DNA from: an uncultured Methylocystaceae bacterium
Lineage (GTDB): Bacteria; Pseudomonadota; Alphaproteobacteria; Rhizobiales; Beijerinckiaceae
Assembly: GCA_945956975.1 (NCBI GenBank)
Contig: CAMFKC010000218.1
Location: forward strand, 1 to 5,356
Direction: 5' to 3'
Length of the DNA: 5,356 bases
Part shown: piece by piece, positions 5,080 through 5,356 of the stretch
Layout of the letters: each line of letters starts with the position of its first letter
Numbering within the stretch: position 1 is the stretch's first letter
Made by a program: the position numbers and the translations under genes
Notes under the pieces: generated by a model
Told to the model about the DNA's origin: nothing
The model's input: the letters and a program-made list of their open reading frames with translations, nothing else
Databases searched by the model: none

Positions 5080-5356
5080 ATGACCACCCACCCGATCGAA
5101 AACATCCGCAATTTCTCGATTGTCGCCCATATCGACCACGGCAAATCGACGCTGGCCGACCGGCTGATCCAGACGACGGGCGGGCTTGCCGAGCGCGAAA
5201 TGGTCGAGCAGGTGCTCGACTCCATGGACATCGAGCGTGAGCGCGGCATCACCATCAAGGCGCAGACCGTCCGGCTCGACTACAAGGCCAAGGACGGAAA
5301 GACCTATGTCCTGAACCTGATGGACACGCCCGGCCACGTCGACTTCGCCTACGAGG
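5080..5356 (+). CDS. lepA: Elongation factor 4 (LepA GTPase), N-terminal fragment
   Basis: The first 92 residues of a protein normally about 600 long; the rest lies beyond the window. LepA/EF4 is a ribosome-associated translational GTPase, proposed to back-translocate stalled ribosomes or to assist initiation and 30S assembly. The G domain is unmistakable: P-loop AHIDHGKST at 16-24, switch I RERGITIK at 53-60 with the Mg-binding T58, and the G3 motif DTPGH at 82-86. NIRNFSIVAHIDHGKSTLAD is a hallmark of LepA. There is no membrane segment or signal peptide. The ATG at 5080 is the natural family start, yet no Shine-Dalgarno precedes it. In many bacteria lepA is followed by the signal peptidase gene lepB; that cannot be checked here. 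The gene is insulated from dcuB by a terminator, so the two are not an operon. Confidence 0.98.
   Translation, partial: MTTHPIENIRNFSIVAHIDHGKSTLADRLIQTTGGLAEREMVEQVLDSMDIERERGITIKAQTVRLDYKAKDGKTYVLNLMDTPGHVDFAYE

Noticed and set aside
3483..5240. A 585-codon plus-strand frame spanning dcuB, its terminator and the lepA start
   Set aside because: Very arginine- and proline-rich, it overlaps two firm genes in another frame and crosses an intrinsic terminator.
1..5356. Search for CRISPR repeats, tRNA, rRNA, transposase or phage genes and toxin-antitoxin pairs
   Set aside because: No spaced direct repeats, cloverleaf-like segments or matching proteins were seen; all space is accounted for by the listed genes and short intergenic gaps.

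Overview
The window looks like ordinary chromosomal DNA from a high-GC alphaproteobacterium, most likely of the order Hyphomicrobiales (Rhizobiales). This rests on three things: the strong G/C bias at third codon positions, the style of the FolC, TrxA and LepA sequences, and a cupin type I recall from Bradyrhizobium-like genomes. I could not run a search, so the taxon is an inference.

Layout, left to right. The 3' end of folC (folate polyglutamylation) runs rightward into the window. It meets a leftward gene for a small single-domain cupin across a 68-bp gap that is almost filled by a perfect 21-bp inverted repeat, each arm of which is itself a hairpin (REP/BIME-like). Next, also leftward, comes trxA (thioredoxin 1), with its own promoter and a textbook intrinsic terminator separating it from the cupin gene. 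A third leftward gene encodes a membrane-anchored GGDEF-EAL protein with every recognisable cyclic-di-GMP synthesis, hydrolysis and inhibitory-site residue intact.

A divergent intergenic region of about 250 bp separates the GGDEF-EAL gene from a rightward dcuB-like gene for a C4-dicarboxylate transporter. A strong terminator ends that gene. After a short gap the 5' end of lepA (elongation factor 4) begins and runs out of the window. The lepA start has no Shine-Dalgarno and sits just behind a possible -10 element, so its mRNA may be leaderless.

The genes do not form one pathway. Terminators and strand switches make each look like its own transcription unit: three housekeeping genes (folC, trxA, lepA) and three accessory genes (cupin, GGDEF-EAL, dcuB). 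I see no tRNA, rRNA, CRISPR array, phage or IS gene, and no toxin-antitoxin or defence system. I found no convincing undescribed multi-gene system. The items most worth a second look are the paired palindrome after folC, the complete GGDEF-EAL enzyme with its unclear start, the DcuB-type carrier in an alphaproteobacterial setting, and the possibly leaderless lepA.
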